A DNA stretch of 64,000 bases from Bovifimicola ammoniilytica (GCF_025567085.1 NZ_JAOQJN010000004.1:248001-312000); one strand, 5' to 3'; shown: positions 53,963-63,146, counted from the first letter of the stretch. Notes: generated by a model from the sequence alone, not told the origin. Made by a program: numbers and translations.

Positions 53963-55240
53963 ATGAATAATATTATAATAATAGGTGGCGGTGCATCAGG
54001 ATTATTTGCTGCGATTAATGCTGCAAATGAAGACAATTCAGTAACCATCATTGAAGCAAATGATAAAATGGGTAAAAAGATTCTGTCTACTGGAAATGGC
54101 AGATGTAACTTCAGTAATTTAGATAGCCTTACAGGTAAATATAATTGTGATGATAATGAATTTATAGAAAAGATATTTAATGCATTTTCTAATAAGGATA
54201 TAGTAAATACTTTTGAAAAAATGGGGCTATTTGCAACTAATAATAATGGATATCTGTATCCGGCATCAATGCAGGCAGCTTCAGTTTCTGATATGTTAAT
54301 TAGCAGATGCAGGTTAGCTGGTGTAAAATTTATAAATAATACAATTGTTACTGATATACATATTGCAGAAGATGGAGGATTTGTAATTGAAACTGAAACT
54401 GATAATATAAATAATAATTATCATTGTGATAAAGTGATTCTGGCAATGGGAACTAAGGCAGGAATCAAAGATGATTTCTGCGAGAATATGACAGAATTTC
54501 TAATAGAACATAATCATACAATTGAGAAGTACAAGCCTGCATTATGCGGCATGGAAGTTAAGAAAGATAAACCGCCCTTTAAACAATTCTTTAAAAATAC
54601 TGCGGGGGTAAGATGGAAAATAAATGCGTTTCTTTACATAGATAATGATAGAATTACAACCGAGTCAGGTGAATTGCAGTTTACTAATTATGGATTATCA
54701 GGAATAGTAATATTTCAGCTAGCGGCTATGGTATCAAGAGCTTTAGAGAATAACAGAAAAGCGACAGTTTTAATTGATTTTCTGCCAGAATATGATATCA
54801 ATGAATTAGTAAATGCAGTGTGTATGCAGTATGCTTATGAAAAGAAGTCAGTATATGATATTTTAATGGGAATAATTAATTCCAAACTTGCGATGGAATT
54901 AATTAATATATATTCTTATTATGTTGATAATGAGGTTAAACCATTTAACAAGAATCTGCCTAAAGATAAATTAACAGATATGTTTAAGTTTTTCAAGAAG
55001 GTAGAATTTAACATAGATAGAACCAATGATTTTATGAAGGCACAAGTATGTTGTGGTGGAATAGATGTAGATGGTATTAATCCCTATACAATGGAATCTA
55101 AATATATTAAAAACCTGTATTTTACTGGAGAGCTAATAAATGTAGACGGAAAATGCGGCGGCTATAATCTTCAATGGGCATGGTCTACAGGATATGTTGC
55201 AGGGAAAAGTTGTAAATTAGTTTCGCAGAGCCAGATCTGA
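53963..55240 (+). CDS. NAD(P)/FAD-dependent oxidoreductase, HI0933/YhiN family
   Basis: 425 residues. An N-terminal FAD-binding Rossmann motif IIIIGGGASGLFAA is followed by MGKKILSTGNGRCNFSN, and the C-terminal FAD region LYFTGELINVDGKCGGYNLQWAWSTGYVAG. The family includes BaiN-type proteins; the substrate is unknown. The last codons (SQSQI and stop) lie inside the leader repeat that serves the next gene, so its native C-terminus may have been replaced. Confidence 0.88.
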   Translation: MNNIIIIGGGASGLFAAINAANEDNSVTIIEANDKMGKKILSTGNGRCNFSNLDSLTGKYNCDDNEFIEKIFNAFSNKDIVNTFEKMGLFATNNNGYLYPASMQAASVSDMLISRCRLAGVKFINNTIVTDIHIAEDGGFVIETETDNINNNYHCDKVILAMGTKAGIKDDFCENMTEFLIEHNHTIEKYKPALCGMEVKKDKPPFKQFFKNTAGVRWKINAFLYIDNDRITTESGELQFTNYGLSGIVIFQLAAMVSRALENNRKATVLIDFLPEYDINELVNAVCMQYAYEKKSVYDILMGIINSKLAMELINIYSYYVDNEVKPFNKNLPKDKLTDMFKFFKKVEFNIDRTNDFMKAQVCCGGIDVDGINPYTMESKYIKNLYFTGELINVDGKCGGYNLQWAWSTGYVAGKSCKLVSQSQI

Positions 55241-55316
55241 CATTTGGCTTGCAATTTTGCAGGCACATTGTGCTTGTAAAATGGAGATTAGTATGAAAGG
55301 ACTATCAGAAAAATGA
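55223..55316 (+). repeat. Leader repeat with mini-ORF upstream of the FAD dehydrogenase
   Basis: 55223-55295 matches 38281-38353 closely (shared TCGCAGAGCC, ATCTGACATTTGGCTTG, AATGGAGA and ATG). Hairpins are AGCCAGAT/ATTTGGCT (55229-55249) and AGGCAC/GTGCTT (55261-55275). The element's ATG (55293) opens a 7-codon ORF (MKGLSEK) whose TGA overlaps the next gene's ATG (ATGA). The upstream gene's stop is inside the first hairpin. Confidence 0.7.
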
Positions 55317-56908
55317 TTAGAATTTCACAAATTAAATTACCGATAAATCACACAGAAGAAGATTTATCTAAACAGATAAGTAAGCTTCTTAAGGTTAATA
55401 AAGATAATTTTAAATATAGGATATCAAAGAAATCAATTGATGCCAGAAAAGAAGATATAAAATATATCTATACTGTAGATGTAGAAATTAATAATGAAAA
55501 GAAAATAATTTCTAAAATTAACAATAAAAATATTATGTCAACCGATAATAAAAAATATGAATTTATTACGCCGGGAGAAAAGAAATTAAATCACAGACCT
55601 GTAATTGTAGGTTCAGGACCAGCAGGATTATTTTGTGCATATATGTTAGCAATAAATGGATATGAACCGCTTGTAATTGAACGTGGTGAAAAAGTAGATG
55701 AAAGACAGAAAACGGTAGAAAAGTTCTTTGAAACAGGTATTCTTAATCCGGAGTCTAATATACAGTTCGGTGAGGGGGGAGCAGGCACATTTTCTGATGG
55801 TAAACTAAATACAATGGTTAAAGATAAATTTCATAGAAATGATTTCGTATTAGATACATTTGTAAAATTTGGTGCAGATGAGAAAATAACTTATATTAAT
55901 AAACCTCATATCGGAACTGATGTATTATCAAAGGTCATTAAAAATATCCGATTAGAGACTATTCGGCTTGGTGGAAGTTTTATGTTTGGTACTAGATTTA
56001 CCAAATGTAATTATGATAATAATGTATTAAAATCAATTGATATAGAAACGAAAAATTATAAAGAGACAATTCCTTGTGAGGTTTTAGTGCTAGCGACAGG
56101 ACACAGTTCAAGAGATACATTTAAAATGCTATATGATTCTAAATTAATTATGGAACCTAAAGCATTTGCAATCGGTGTAAGAATCGAACATAAACAGAAG
56201 CAGATTAATGATTCACAATATGGTATATTTAGTGACAAGTTGCCTGCTGCGGACTACAAACTTGCAACTAATCTTTCAACTGGAAGAGGTGTATATTCAT
56301 TCTGCATGTGTCCGGGTGGATATGTGGTTAATTCCTCATCGGAATTAGAGTCAACAGCAGTTAATGGAATGAGTTATAGCAAGAGAGATGGCGAAAATGC
56401 GAACAGTGCAATGATTGTTACGATTACACCGGATGATTTTAAGGACAAGACACCTCTTGGTGGAATAGAATACCAGAGGGTTTTAGAAAAAGCAGCATAT
56501 ATAGAGGGTAAAGGTAGGATTCCTGTTCAGCTATTCGGAGATTTTAAGAAGAATATAAAGACTACAGAACTTGGAGATGTTAATCCCCAGATGAAAGGAA
56601 AATACGAATTTTCAAATTTGAGAAATATTTTTCCTGAATATATATCGGAGTCTTTAATACAGGGAATTGATTCTTTTGCATCTAAGATAAAGAACTATAA
56701 CAGATATGATGCAGTTATGTCAGGAGTAGAGAGCAGAACCTCGTCACCACTTAGAATATTAAGAGATGAAACATTTGAAAGTAATATTAAAGGAATATAT
56801 CCTTGCGGAGAGGGTGCAGGATATGCAGGCGGTATTACATCAGCAGCAATGGATGGTATAAAAGTCTATGAAGCAATTTCTAAAAAATATGCTCCATTGA
56901 CAGATTAG
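55313..56908 (+). CDS. FAD-dependent dehydrogenase (COG2509-type)
   Basis: 531 residues. An N-terminal about 90-residue domain (IRISQIKLPINHTEEDLSKQI) precedes a FAD-binding core VIVGSGPAGLFCAYMLA, ERGEKVDERQKTVEKFF, NIQFGEGGAGTFSDGKLNT, and the C-terminal GIYPCGEGAGYAGGITSAAMDG. Widely conserved in clostridia; substrate unknown. It lacks its own ribosome-binding site and is probably translated by coupling to the 7-codon ORF that ends over its start. Confidence 0.88.
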   Translation: MIRISQIKLPINHTEEDLSKQISKLLKVNKDNFKYRISKKSIDARKEDIKYIYTVDVEINNEKKIISKINNKNIMSTDNKKYEFITPGEKKLNHRPVIVGSGPAGLFCAYMLAINGYEPLVIERGEKVDERQKTVEKFFETGILNPESNIQFGEGGAGTFSDGKLNTMVKDKFHRNDFVLDTFVKFGADEKITYINKPHIGTDVLSKVIKNIRLETIRLGGSFMFGTRFTKCNYDNNVLKSIDIETKNYKETIPCEVLVLATGHSSRDTFKMLYDSKLIMEPKAFAIGVRIEHKQKQINDSQYGIFSDKLPAADYKLATNLSTGRGVYSFCMCPGGYVVNSSSELESTAVNGMSYSKRDGENANSAMIVTITPDDFKDKTPLGGIEYQRVLEKAAYIEGKGRIPVQLFGDFKKNIKTTELGDVNPQMKGKYEFSNLRNIFPEYISESLIQGIDSFASKIKNYNRYDAVMSGVESRTSSPLRILRDETFESNIKGIYPCGEGAGYAGGITSAAMDGIKVYEAISKKYAPLTD

Positions 56909-56966
56909 TAACTTTTGTATAAAATACAAGAATGTATTTTACTTCACTTCGGAGGATTAAACGGAA

Positions 56967-57818
56967 ATGGAAATATCAGATAATTATAGAAATAAATTAA
57001 AAGACAAAAAAAGAATTGTAGTAAAAATCGGTTCGTCATCGCTTACACATCCTGAGACGAATGGAATTGATTTATATAAACTTGAGAAATTAGTTCGGAT
57101 TCTTACAGATATAAAAAATCAGGGCAAAGATGTTATATTAGTATCATCAGGCGCGATAGCTGTAGGTAAGCAATCTACGGGACTATCAGGTAAGAGCTTA
57201 ACACTTTCAGAGAAACAGGCATGTGCAGCAATTGGACAGGCACAGCTTATGATGATGTATCAGAAGTTATTTTCTGAATATAACCAGAAAACTGCACAGA
57301 TTCTTATGACAAAATATACAATGCTTGATGATTTAAGCAGATATAATGCAAGAAATACTTTTGAAGAATTATTAAAATTAGGTGTTATTCCTGTTGTAAA
57401 TGAAAATGATACAGTTTCAACATATGAAATCGTATTTGGTGATAATGACAGATTATCTGCTTTAGTTACAGCACTTACAAATGCTGATATGCTTATATTA
57501 TTATCTGATATAGATGGAATGTTTACGGATGATCCAAACATGAATAAAGATGCAAAATTCATTCCAATCGTTACTAATTTAGACAGTAAAATGTTCTCAA
57601 TGGGTAAAGAATCATCTGGAAGTGATGTAGGAACGGGCGGAATGAGTGCTAAATTGGCTGCAGCACAGATAGCAACAGAGTCAGGTGCTGATATGATTAT
57701 AGCTAATGGCGAAAATGTTTCGGTTGTTGAACAGATTTTAGCTGGGAATAATGTTGGAACTTTATTCACTTCTAATCAGAAAGAAGATTTTAAAATAATA
57801 GACTATTTGTCTGAATAA
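56967..57818 (+). CDS. proB: Glutamate 5-kinase
   Basis: 283 residues, an amino-acid kinase domain without the C-terminal PUA domain of the E. coli enzyme. Seen: VVKIGSSSLTHPE, VSSGAIAVGKQ, NENDTVSTYEIVFGDNDRLSA, LLSDIDGMF and GTGGMSAKL. It catalyses the first step of proline synthesis. proA, the usual neighbour, is not in the window; an unrelated gene follows 13 nt later. Confidence 0.94.
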   Translation: MEISDNYRNKLKDKKRIVVKIGSSSLTHPETNGIDLYKLEKLVRILTDIKNQGKDVILVSSGAIAVGKQSTGLSGKSLTLSEKQACAAIGQAQLMMMYQKLFSEYNQKTAQILMTKYTMLDDLSRYNARNTFEELLKLGVIPVVNENDTVSTYEIVFGDNDRLSALVTALTNADMLILLSDIDGMFTDDPNMNKDAKFIPIVTNLDSKMFSMGKESSGSDVGTGGMSAKLAAAQIATESGADMIIANGENVSVVEQILAGNNVGTLFTSNQKEDFKIIDYLSE

Positions 57819-57831
57819 AAGGATTTTATTA

Positions 57832-59070
57832 ATGAAAATAAAAATATTACAGAATTCAGAATGGCACTTTGGTAAATATCTTAGTGATAATTACGTGCTT
57901 GAAACAACTGAATATGATGGTGAATTTGAATCTGTTAAGGGAATTAGATATAGCTTACTTAACTTAGAGACAAATGAGCGAATTGAGGTTCTTCCTAATA
58001 TTAATAAATATAACATTGGAGAAATTATCGATGTCTCGACAGAACCTAAATACTTATATTTTGCAAATGTAGAAAAAGATGATACAGAGGCTTCAAAAGA
58101 CATTTATGCAGATTATACGGAAGTTGATAGATATAAAGAAGTCGGGAAAATATTACTTCTAAGATATAATATATCAAGTGGTGCAACTGAAGCTTTATAT
58201 AATTTCTCAGAGAATCTTTATGGCCTTAATGAGATAAAGAAGCTTAAAATATTTATTATAAATGATTATTACATTATTATACAGAACGAGTATCTTGTAT
58301 TAAATAAATCAAAAACTTATTCAGGATTCTTTAGATTTAACCAGAGACTATATAATATCAAAGATGAAACAGAGTATATGATTGCTGATGAGAATTTCAA
58401 CTTGAATGGTATTATGAATATTCTTGCAATATCAGATAACCAGTGTGTCATCAAGACAGGATATTCGCTATTAGAGGATAACAGATATAACCTGCTAGAT
58501 GAAGATGAGTGTAGTTTAGAGGCTGTAAGTTTTGTAAATATCGGACAGATGGTTTCAGACCTCGCAATTGGTAAGAAAAGTATTTCGCTTGAGACTATCG
58601 AACAGACTTATCATAACAAGACAATTCCATATATTAAGAAAATGGGAGATTACGTTATATATTCCTGTGTAAATAATGAGACTAAGGAAGAAGAGGTTAA
58701 ATTTTATAATTTAACTTCGTCTGAGATAAAGACCTGTATTAATCAGGATGTTATACGTATTTCCAATCTTGCAAAAGCATATGTTCTCAATAATGAACCA
58801 TATATTTGTATAATAAAAGATAATGAACTTTCATTCTTAAATCTTAATACAAATAAGATTGAACCTAAATACAATAATGGTTCGAGATTATGTGAGATAT
58901 ATAATAATCTGCTTGTATTTACCGGAGTTAATAAGACGATATTTGGTAAAAAGAAAACATTTTTTGATATCATAAGCTTTCCGGGAGGAGAATTATTATT
59001 GCACGAACAAAGTGAATATGTAGACAGCCTGATAACTAATACAGATACATTATATATAATTGTTAAGTGA
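57832..59070 (+). CDS. Unknown cytoplasmic beta-rich protein
   Basis: 412 residues with no signal peptide or TM segment. It is rich in beta-strand-like repeats (RIEVLPNINKYNIGEIIDVS, YLYFANVEKD, YVIYSCVNNETKEEEVKFYN, LSFLNLNTNKIEPKYNNG), suggesting a propeller- or WD40-like fold in which short strands report Tyr/Ile/Asn-rich blades. No catalytic motif. It lies 13 nt after proB, probably one transcript, where proA would be expected. I do not recognise the family. Confidence 0.7.
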   Translation: MKIKILQNSEWHFGKYLSDNYVLETTEYDGEFESVKGIRYSLLNLETNERIEVLPNINKYNIGEIIDVSTEPKYLYFANVEKDDTEASKDIYADYTEVDRYKEVGKILLLRYNISSGATEALYNFSENLYGLNEIKKLKIFIINDYYIIIQNEYLVLNKSKTYSGFFRFNQRLYNIKDETEYMIADENFNLNGIMNILAISDNQCVIKTGYSLLEDNRYNLLDEDECSLEAVSFVNIGQMVSDLAIGKKSISLETIEQTYHNKTIPYIKKMGDYVIYSCVNNETKEEEVKFYNLTSSEIKTCINQDVIRISNLAKAYVLNNEPYICIIKDNELSFLNLNTNKIEPKYNNGSRLCEIYNNLLVFTGVNKTIFGKKKTFFDIISFPGGELLLHEQSEYVDSLITNTDTLYIIVK

Positions 59071-59134
59071 TATTGAAATTAGAAAATTATAAGTCTGTAA
59101 GAGTAGTAATGTATAGAATGGAGAAGATTTATTA

Positions 59135-59335
59135 ATGGAACAGAGTAAATTAGACAGAATAAATGAATTAGCACGTCTTTCTAAGACAAGAGAACTTACA
59201 AATGCTGAAAAATCAGAACAAAAGAAGTTACGTGATGAGTACATCAGACTTGTTCATAATAATTTAAGAGGACAGTTACAAAATATCCGTATCGTAGAGA
59301 AAGATGGTTCGATAACATCTTTAAAGAAGAAATAG
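59135..59335 (+). CDS. DUF896 (YnzC-like) protein
   Basis: 66 residues: KLDRINELARLSKTRELTNA followed by EKSEQKKLRDEYI, a helical hairpin typical of DUF896/UPF0291. The Bacillus member YnzC is linked to the SOS operon yneA, but general function is unknown. It is 9 nt before the cyclo-ligase gene. Confidence 0.93.
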   Translation: MEQSKLDRINELARLSKTRELTNAEKSEQKKLRDEYIRLVHNNLRGQLQNIRIVEKDGSITSLKKK

Positions 59336-59344
59336 ACAAAATTT

Positions 59345-59917
59345 ATGAATAAAAGTGAATTAAGAAAAATTATGTCTGTTAAAAGAAACAGTCTTACAGA
59401 TGAAGAAAAAATACATAAGAGTAGAAAAATATTTGAAAATTTGTTAGATACTGCGAACCTGGCTGATGTAAGTTGTATATTTATATTTGTAAGCTACAGA
59501 AGTGAATGTGATACGACTCCTATTATCGATTATTGTATTGATAATGGAATAAAAGTAGCAGTTCCAAGAGTAAATGGAGATAAAATGGATTTCTATGTAA
59601 TCAGAGATAAATCAGAATTATCCATTGGCAGTTATGGAATATTAGAACCGGTTACAGATACAATTATATATCCTGATGAAAAAAGTCTTATTATAATGCC
59701 TGGATTAGTATTTGATACAAAGGGCAACCGAATCGGTTATGGCGGAGGATATTATGATAAATATATCTCTGAATATAATCTGGGCCTTAAAGTTGCAATT
59801 TGTTTTGATTTTCAGATCATAGAGGAAAATATTATAGAAGTCGAGGATACAGATGTTGTTCCGGATATGATTATTACAGATAGCCGTAATATAGATGTAG
59901 CCAAGCTTCGCTCATAG
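59345..59917 (+). CDS. 5-formyltetrahydrofolate cyclo-ligase
   Basis: 190 residues. It has the N-terminal ELRKIMSVKRNSLT, phosphate/substrate segments SYRSECDTTPII and the signature MPGLVFDTKGNRIGYGGGYYDKYI. It converts 5-formyl-THF to 5,10-methenyl-THF using ATP. The final codons AAG CTT CGC TCA TAG form the outer end of palindrome copy B, so the element supplies the C-terminus. Confidence 0.94.
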   Translation: MNKSELRKIMSVKRNSLTDEEKIHKSRKIFENLLDTANLADVSCIFIFVSYRSECDTTPIIDYCIDNGIKVAVPRVNGDKMDFYVIRDKSELSIGSYGILEPVTDTIIYPDEKSLIIMPGLVFDTKGNRIGYGGGYYDKYISEYNLGLKVAICFDFQIIEENIIEVEDTDVVPDMIITDSRNIDVAKLRS

Positions 59918-60413
59918 AGAACATTTGATATCATCTGATGTAAGCAAACTGCGGGGATGTAGAATAGAACTTATGTTTCAAATTGCTAATTTGTCGGTAT
60001 TATCTTTCTTCTCTTTTGATTATTTATGTTCATTTAACATCCAGAACACTTAAACAGGGTTGTCCGTCTGTAACATACACTTGATTTATGACGTATCGTG
60101 TGTGTGAGTTATATGCCGTCATATGCAAAAGGTCGGTGCAGTAAATTACCGTTCAAGCGAAGCGCGTTTGATTTACTGCACCGTAATAGACTTTGCAGAT
60201 GGCGGCATTTACTCACACCCGATAAAGGAATACGAAAGTGTATGTTACAGACGGACATTCCTGCTTAAGTGTCTGTCTGGTAAATGTACACAAAATATGA
60301 GAAGAAAGATAATACCTGACAAATTTACGCAATTCTTACAAAAAGTTCTAAATCTACATCCCCGCAGTTTGCTATATACAGATGATGCATTTATTATCAC
60401 TGAGCGAAGTTTT
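59903..60413. repeat. Long-palindrome family, copy B (about 511 bp)
   Basis: Arms pair from the ends (AAGCTTCGCTCA / TGAGCGAAGTTT) inward: GCAAACTGCGGGGATGTAGA with CTACATCCCCGCAGTTTGC, AATTTGTCGGTATTATCTT with AAGATAATACCTGACAAATT, GTCCGTCTGTAACATACAC with GTGTATGTTACAGACGGAC, and TGTGAG / CTCACA. The apex is a nested stem (GGTGCAGTAAAT / ATTTACTGCACC, 60134-60182). Right-arm blocks GTCTGTCTGGTAAATGTACA and CTGACAAATTTACGCAATTC recur almost unchanged in copy A. A 121-codon open frame inside it is a by-product of the palindrome. No other gene lies between 59918 and 60516. Confidence 0.9.
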
Positions 60414-60516
60414 ACTACATTTATATACAACGTCCTAAGAATTACAAGTACAACATCTGCATCCCTGACGTCTTTTTTTATTTTCTAAGGCATATAATAT
60501 CAAAAAAAGGTTTTAT

Positions 60517-61398
60517 ATGATTATCAATCTCGACAATATCTATACATACAATTCTTTATTAAACAAGTCTTTGCATATCGCAAAATTATATCCGCAATTA
60601 ATTAAAGTTACCCATATAGGAACTTCTAACGATAACAGGATAATATTTATGGTAAAAGTAGGAAAAGGAAATAGAGGTCCGGTATTTGTGGCGGGGGTTC
60701 ATGGCAGGGAAATAATTAATCCTACAGTTATGCTTTCTTTGATAGAACGACTTTCGCATCGTTATTATTCTTATGGAGAAAAATTATTAGACAAATATGC
60801 TTTGTATTTTATTCCTCTATTGAATCCTGATGGTTACACTATTGCTATGGAGGGATATTATGCAATTAATGATAAAATTCTAAGAAATAATTGTAGGCAT
60901 TGTAATATTCCATACAAAGAATATAAATTCAATGGTGATGGAGTGGATATTAACAGGAATTTTATGTCGCAGTCTTTTGCATTTACTAATAATTCGGGGC
61001 TTCCTGATAATGAGCCTGAAACAATGGCATTTATAAAGGTGTGCGAACAAAATGATTTTATGGGAATGATAGATTTTCATTCAAGAGGAAATTCTATATT
61101 CTATTATAGAAGTGCAATGGTATATGAGTATAACAGAAAACAGTTCGATATTGCCTGCCGGTTATCTAAAATTACAGGCTATTCTTTATATACACCAAAT
61201 GATGAGAATTCTGATAATCTGTCCGGGGGAAATACAGTTAATTTCTTCTCGGAAAGATACCTGTTGCCGGCAATAACCGTAGAAACAGTAGAAGATGAAG
61301 CAACATTTCCATTGGAGGCATCTTACTGTACGAGGGTATATAATGAACTTAAAAATGTTCCACTTGAATTTTTAAGAATGCTAATTTATTTGCATTGA
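60517..61398 (+). CDS. M14-family zinc carboxypeptidase
   Basis: 293 residues. Zinc ligands are His/Glu in VAGVHGREI (HxxE) and His in GMIDFHSRG; the catalytic Glu is in ITVETVEDEA. LNPDGYTIAM and GVDINRNF are typical of the peptidoglycan/gamma-D-glutamyl-meso-DAP subgroup. No signal peptide is visible, so action on internal muropeptides or an unconventional export route is possible. It stands alone after palindrome copy B. Confidence 0.85.
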   Translation: MIINLDNIYTYNSLLNKSLHIAKLYPQLIKVTHIGTSNDNRIIFMVKVGKGNRGPVFVAGVHGREIINPTVMLSLIERLSHRYYSYGEKLLDKYALYFIPLLNPDGYTIAMEGYYAINDKILRNNCRHCNIPYKEYKFNGDGVDINRNFMSQSFAFTNNSGLPDNEPETMAFIKVCEQNDFMGMIDFHSRGNSIFYYRSAMVYEYNRKQFDIACRLSKITGYSLYTPNDENSDNLSGGNTVNFFSERYLLPAITVETVEDEATFPLEASYCTRVYNELKNVPLEFLRMLIYLH

Positions 61399-61572
61399 CA
61401 ATAATATTTTAACTATATATAATATTAATTTGGGTGTTTGTACGCCTAGAGGTCTGATCTAGTAATTATAATACCAGATGATACTTATAAAATTGTGTCA
61501 GGATAATAAGCTATAAACCAACTTTTATTTCTGGCATTATATTATAAAGAAATTAATACGAAAGGATTACTT

Positions 61573-63024
61573 ATGAACGAAATTAACCTTGATTTAGTAG
61601 ATATATCAACCGAGGCACCATTAGAAGAACCGGCAAGACAATATTACTATATGGCAAAATGCAGAGAAATAATCCGTAAGAAGAGCGAACTGTTAAGACG
61701 TCCTCTTTATTGTCAGATTCAGACATTTGGTTGTCAGATGAATGCCAGAGATTCAGAAAAATTAACAGGTATTCTTGAGGCAATAGGCTATGTGCTTACT
61801 ACTTCAAATGAAGAACCTGATTTTATCTTATATAATACCTGCACCGTCAGAGAAAATGCTAATCTAAAAGTATATGGACATCTTGGTAATTTGAAGAAAT
61901 TGAAGAATAAGAACCCTGAAATGATTATTTCATTATGTGGTTGTATGATGCAGGAAGAAACAGTAGTTGAGAAAATTAAAAGCAGCTACCGTTTTGTTGA
62001 CCTAATATTTGGAACGCATAATATATTTAAGTTAGCAGAACTTCTATATGAGAAATTCACAACTGGAAACAGTGTTATTGAGATATGGAAAGATACAGAT
62101 AAGATTGTTGAAGAACTTCCTATTGACCGTAAATATCCATTCAAATCAGGTGTAAATATTATGTTTGGCTGCAATAACTTTTGTAGTTATTGTATAGTGC
62201 CTTATGTAAGAGGTCGTGAAAGAAGCAGAAAGCCTGAAGATATTATAGAAGAGATTAAAAAATTAGTTGCAGATGGCGTTGTGGAGGTGATGTTACTCGG
62301 ACAAAATGTCAATTCTTATGGCAAAAACCTAGAAAATGGAATCTCATTTGCCGAACTTCTTAAACGTGTAGAAGAAATAGATGGATTAGAGCGAATCAGA
62401 TTTATGACTTCACACCCTAAAGATTTATCAGATGATTTGATTGAAGTTATGAAGAACTCAAAGAAGATATGCAGACAGCTACATCTTCCATTACAATCAG
62501 GAAGCAGTCGTATTCTTAAAATAATGAACAGACATTATGATAAGGAGAAATACCTAGATCTTGCATTAAAGATTAGAAGAGAAATACCTGATATGGCATT
62601 ATCTACTGATATTATTGTAGGTTTTCCAGGTGAAACAGAGGAGGACTTCTTAGAGACATTAGATGTAGTTAAGAAAGTAAGATATGACAGTGCATATACT
62701 TTCATATATTCGAAGAGAACAGGCACACCTGCTGCTAAAATGGAAAATCAGGTTCCGGAAGATGTGGTTAAGGACAGATTTAACAGATTATTAGAAGTAG
62801 TTCAGGAGATTTCTAATGAAAATACAGGTAAATATGTTGGAGAGACTATGGAAGTATTAGTTGAAGAAGTAAATGACCATGATTCCTCATTAGTTACTGG
62901 TAAATTAAGTAACAGCACAACAGTGCATTTTAAAGGAACTAAAGATTTAATCGGTAAGATTGTAAATGTACACTTAGATGAAGCTAAAGGCTTTTATTAC
63001 TTTGGCACAATGGTTGAAGAATAA
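61573..63024 (+). CDS. miaB: tRNA-2-methylthio-N6-dimethylallyladenosine synthase MiaB
   Basis: 483 residues. UPF0004 domain Cys residues are in TFGCQMN, YNTCTVREN and SLCGCMMQ; the radical-SAM CxxxCxxC is in GCNNFCSYCIVPYVRGRERSR; the C-terminal TRAM domain (about 420-483) has VLVEEVNDHDSSLVTGK. It adds the methylthio group to i6A37 of tRNA using two iron-sulfur clusters. The upstream 61399-61572 region contains no gene or strong hairpin. Confidence 0.96.
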   Translation: MNEINLDLVDISTEAPLEEPARQYYYMAKCREIIRKKSELLRRPLYCQIQTFGCQMNARDSEKLTGILEAIGYVLTTSNEEPDFILYNTCTVRENANLKVYGHLGNLKKLKNKNPEMIISLCGCMMQEETVVEKIKSSYRFVDLIFGTHNIFKLAELLYEKFTTGNSVIEIWKDTDKIVEELPIDRKYPFKSGVNIMFGCNNFCSYCIVPYVRGRERSRKPEDIIEEIKKLVADGVVEVMLLGQNVNSYGKNLENGISFAELLKRVEEIDGLERIRFMTSHPKDLSDDLIEVMKNSKKICRQLHLPLQSGSSRILKIMNRHYDKEKYLDLALKIRREIPDMALSTDIIVGFPGETEEDFLETLDVVKKVRYDSAYTFIYSKRTGTPAAKMENQVPEDVVKDRFNRLLEVVQEISNENTGKYVGETMEVLVEEVNDHDSSLVTGKLSNSTTVHFKGTKDLIGKIVNVHLDEAKGFYYFGTMVEE

Positions 63025-63082
63025 TAGTGGCAAAAATAAAAAAGAAGCAGGAAATAAGAATAAAGAAATAAAAAGAAGTAAC

Positions 63083-63139
63083 AAGAAAAGAATGAAGAAA
63101 AGAATGAAGAAAAGAATGAAGAAAAGAAAGTGTTTGTGA
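63083..63139 (+). repeat. 12-bp direct repeats forming a Lys/Arg mini-ORF
   Basis: Four tandem copies of AAGAAAAGAATG (63083-63130, the last ending in AAAG). Read from the ATG at 63092 they encode MKKRMKKRMKKRKCL with a TGA at 63137-63139, 7 nt before the sulP ATG. Each repeat carries both a purine-rich ribosome-binding-like run and an ATG. Confidence 0.6.
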
Positions 63140-63146
63140 AAAAGTT

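Noticed and set aside
60123..60488. 121-codon open frame inside the large palindrome
   Set aside because: It lies in copy B, has no ribosome-binding site, odd composition, and exists because the two arms are inverted copies; no known domain.
61399..61572. tRNA or small RNA gene between the M14 gene and miaB
   Set aside because: No cloverleaf, CCA end or terminator found by eye.
63027..63071. Short Lys-rich ORF directly after miaB
   Set aside because: GTG start without a ribosome-binding site, 14 codons of low-complexity purine-rich sequence.
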